Below are positions 61,713 through 64,000 of a stretch of 64,000 nucleotides of DNA, piece after piece (the first letter of the stretch is position 1; the number at the start of each line of letters is the position of its first letter). The notes under the pieces are model-generated. The model was not told where the DNA came from and ran no database searches. It was given only the letters and a program-made list of their open reading frames with translations. The position numbers and the translations under genes are program-made. The DNA lies in contig OZ241909.1 of the NCBI GenBank assembly GCA_965203735.1, positions 1,178,001-1,242,000 on the forward strand, written 5' to 3'. Source of the stretch: Bin55 sp965203735. Its GTDB lineage: Bacteria; Pseudomonadota; Gammaproteobacteria; Pseudomonadales; Azotimanducaceae.

Positions 61713-64000
61713 GTGAATTTCTTCGAAAGCCTGGCGGGTCTCGCAACTAGGAGACCCATCGCAATTTGCGTATTAGCAGTCTCCGTTGGGTTGGTTGGCG
61801 TGCTTGCGTTCAACCGACTCCCAATCAACCTTCTCCCTGACCTTCAAAGTCCCACAGTAACCGTGTCCATTCGTTCGGGCGACAGACCTCCTCAAGAGAT
61901 GGAACGTCTCTATGGGGAGTCACTGGAGTCTCAGCTATTCAGTGTTCGAGGCGTGATGGACGTCGAGCAGGTAGCCCGGACTGGGCGCTTGATAGCCACA
62001 GTTCACTTCGACTGGGATACCAACATCGATACCGGACTCATTGATGTTCAAAAGCAAGTTGGTGGCTTTGAATCTAATCCGCAGATCGACGAAGTACTCG
62101 TAAGACGGTTCGATCCCAGTCAGGAGCCGATCTTGATCTTGGGACTGGTTGCACCGTCTGGAGACCCCGACCTTGTCGAACTTCGCCAAATTGCTCGGCG
62201 ACAGCTTGCAACTTCGTTGGAAGCTCTTACAGGTGTAGCGGAAGTTCAGGTGACAGGTGGACGGCAACGTGAGATAAGCGTCATTTTCGATGAATATCGC
62301 GCGAGTGCGTTTGGAATTTCACTGGGTGAAATAGCAGGCAGAATCAGTTCCGAAAATCGCGACATAAACGCAGGAGTCTTGGAAGACCGCGGCAACGTAT
62401 TTACCGTACGAGGTCGTATGCGATTCGAGGACGCCAACGACGTCGAAGACGTAATCGTGAGGTATATGAACATCGAAGGAAGCTCACGTGTGGCGGTGAG
62501 AGTGAAGGACGTGGCCGACGTGATTCCCGGTGTTGTCGAAATCGATCACATGGTCATGGTGAACGGACAGGAAGGCGTTGGGCTATCAATCTACAAGGAA
62601 GCTGGCGCGAATACGGTTTCCGTGTCGCAAACCATCACCGAGGCCATGACCGGTTTGAGCGAGGACCTACCGGACGTCGAAGTCCATATGATCACCGACA
62701 ACGCGACGCTTGTGGTGGACGCACTCGATGACTTGCGTTTTGCCGCATTGGTAGGGATTGTGCTAGCCATTGTCGTTCTTGCGTTCTTTCTTCGATCCAT
62801 TGGGGCCACATTTATCGTCAGTCTTGCAGTGCCGGTATCGATTCTCACTGCAATATTTTTCATGCACTTTGGCGACTACAGTTTCAACATCGTCACTCTA
62901 GGTGGTTTGGCACTTGGTGCTGGGATGCTCGTAGACAACGCGATTGTTGTGGTCGAGTCGATGTACCGAAGAATTCGAGCTGGAGACTCTCCAGTGGATG
63001 CAGCTCGTAAAGGAACGGGGCTTGTGGCAGGTGCGATCACAGCCAGCACGTTGACCACCTGCGTTGTATTTATTCCTGTCTTCTTCGTACAGGGACTTGC
63101 TGCTCGATTGATAGATGGAATCGCGTTCACAGTTGTGATTTCGCTTGTTGCCTCCTTGGCGGTTGCGGTGTTTTTCATACCAGCTCTCGGTCAGTGGTTT
63201 CTCGAGCCAGCAAAACGCGATGAACTGGGAAACCTAGTAGCAGAAAAAATCCACCCTATACGCAGAGGATTGGAGAACATGGTGTCTGGTTTCCTGCGCG
63301 TGCCGTGGCTCATAGTATTGATCTCCGCCGTGGCCGTCGGAGGAGCTGTGTACGGACTGTTGGGTCTAGGCACAGAACTCTTGCCGCCCTCCGATCCGAA
63401 GCAATTTTCGTTGCGAATAATTGGTCCAAGCGGGCAGCGAGTGGAGTCCACCGCGAAGCTTGTCGAAGGTGTTGAGTCGTCAATTCGTACGGGTGCGCCT
63501 GAGTTTGTCAATGCTACATTGGCAGAGATTGGGAGACTACCAGACGATGATCGAGTCATCCGCGAAGAAATGACCGAAGAAAACACGGCTCGGTTGATTG
63601 TGCGTTTGACGGAAGAAGCTCCACCGGGCAAGGCGTTTGCTGCAGCGATGTCCGATGATCTTACTCAGATTCCAGATACGGAGATCGAATGGGAACTCAA
63701 CAGGTCTGCGTTGAGCGAGGCACTGGATACCGGAATGGCTCCGGTGGTAGTCGAGATTTCGGGGAATACGCTTTCCGATCTCCGGGATATCACCGAAGAG
63801 ATCCGAGTGGCCATGGTTGCGTTGCCTGAACTCTGGAATGTGCGCTCTTCGTTTGAGGGAGGACCACCCGAACTCAGAGTACGTTTAGATCATGCCGTCG
63901 CGGATGCTTTAGGAATAAATATGAACATGGTCGCGAGTGTTCTTGAATCCAATCTCGATGGCCAGACCGTCACCTATCTCTCGGTGGGGGACGAAGAATA
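61713..64000 (+). CDS. RND-family efflux transporter (HAE1/AcrB-like), 3' partial
   Basis: Proton-driven inner-membrane pump. GTG 61713 starts at the base after the adaptor's TAA; the frame is open to the right edge, so at least 762 residues are visible and the C-terminus is missing. The N-terminal helix is followed by FNRLPINLLPDLQSPTV, a standard RND beginning. Central helices carry GGLALGAGMLVDNAIVVVESM, the motif before the proton-relay Asp, and FFLRSIGATFIVSLAVP. The porter domain repeats follow. The substrate is unknown. No TolC-type gene is in view; it may lie beyond the window. Confidence 0.92.
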   Translation, partial: MNFFESLAGLATRRPIAICVLAVSVGLVGVLAFNRLPINLLPDLQSPTVTVSIRSGDRPPQEMERLYGESLESQLFSVRGVMDVEQVARTGRLIATVHFDWDTNIDTGLIDVQKQVGGFESNPQIDEVLVRRFDPSQEPILILGLVAPSGDPDLVELRQIARRQLATSLEALTGVAEVQVTGGRQREISVIFDEYRASAFGISLGEIAGRISSENRDINAGVLEDRGNVFTVRGRMRFEDANDVEDVIVRYMNIEGSSRVAVRVKDVADVIPGVVEIDHMVMVNGQEGVGLSIYKEAGANTVSVSQTITEAMTGLSEDLPDVEVHMITDNATLVVDALDDLRFAALVGIVLAIVVLAFFLRSIGATFIVSLAVPVSILTAIFFMHFGDYSFNIVTLGGLALGAGMLVDNAIVVVESMYRRIRAGDSPVDAARKGTGLVAGAITASTLTTCVVFIPVFFVQGLAARLIDGIAFTVVISLVASLAVAVFFIPALGQWFLEPAKRDELGNLVAEKIHPIRRGLENMVSGFLRVPWLIVLISAVAVGGAVYGLLGLGTELLPPSDPKQFSLRIIGPSGQRVESTAKLVEGVESSIRTGAPEFVNATLAEIGRLPDDDRVIREEMTEENTARLIVRLTEEAPPGKAFAAAMSDDLTQIPDTEIEWELNRSALSEALDTGMAPVVVEISGNTLSDLRDITEEIRVAMVALPELWNVRSSFEGGPPELRVRLDHAVADALGINMNMVASVLESNLDGQTVTYLSVGDEE

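Overview
The window looks like chromosomal DNA of a gammaproteobacterium with a moderate, roughly even GC content, most likely an uncultured marine or host-associated lineage. The main evidence is gene order: leuS-lptE-holA and phoH(ybeZ)-ybeY-corC(ybeX)-lnt are both arranged as in gammaproteobacteria, and a DUF1820 gene, typical of that class, is present. TonB-dependent uptake, LPS and lipoprotein maturation genes show an outer membrane. No rRNA, tRNA, CRISPR array, prophage or insertion sequence was recognised. The order within the class cannot be fixed from the sequence alone.

Layout. 1-8.7 kb: a complete peptide ABC importer (binding protein cut by the left edge, two permeases, two ATPases) followed by a TonB-dependent receptor; together they could take a peptide-like compound across both membranes. 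8.8-13.8 kb: a small ABM-domain protein, a CobS/CobT chelatase-like AAA+/VWA pair in one operon with a PhoD-like phosphatase, and a histidine phosphatase. 13.8-17.9 kb: holA, lptE and leuS. 18-22.4 kb: a ThDP enzyme, an SRAP (HMCES/YedK) protein and an APH-like kinase. 22.4-26.3 kb: the lnt-corC-ybeY-phoH operon, in which lnt seems to start at a non-canonical AUA codon fused to the corC stop. 26.4-34 kb: a phytanoyl-CoA dioxygenase, a MaoC-like dehydratase, glycerol kinase, an unrecognised 303-residue protein, an EF-hand esterase lipoprotein and CreD.

34-46.5 kb is a mosaic of single genes: a DUF4143 ATPase whose promoter sits in a 16-bp-arm perfect palindrome, DUF1820, a ferredoxin-reductase-like flavoprotein, an S9 oligopeptidase, an isolated Anbu proteasome homologue, a bacterial CULT (cereblon-like) protein coupled to a HAD hydrolase, a phytanoyl-CoA dioxygenase fused to HEAT repeats, a VanY peptidase and a Tat-exported PhoX-like phosphatase. 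46.7-55.8 kb: a thioredoxin-fold lipoprotein, a glycosyltransferase with an LpxH-like phosphoesterase, a D-aminoacylase-like amidohydrolase, a PTPS-like/SDR/YhhQ cluster and a luciferase-like monooxygenase.

55.9-64 kb is the most unusual locus. Behind a sigma-54-type promoter match lie an ABC ATPase, a 1160-residue ABC permease fused to a degenerate M1-peptidase-like region and a golvesin-like C-terminal domain, an RND adaptor lipoprotein and an RND pump that runs off the right edge. The tight spacing suggests one envelope export or remodelling system that joins ABC and RND machinery. Starts were moved from the longest open frame wherever motifs, ribosome-binding sites or stop/start overlaps gave reason.
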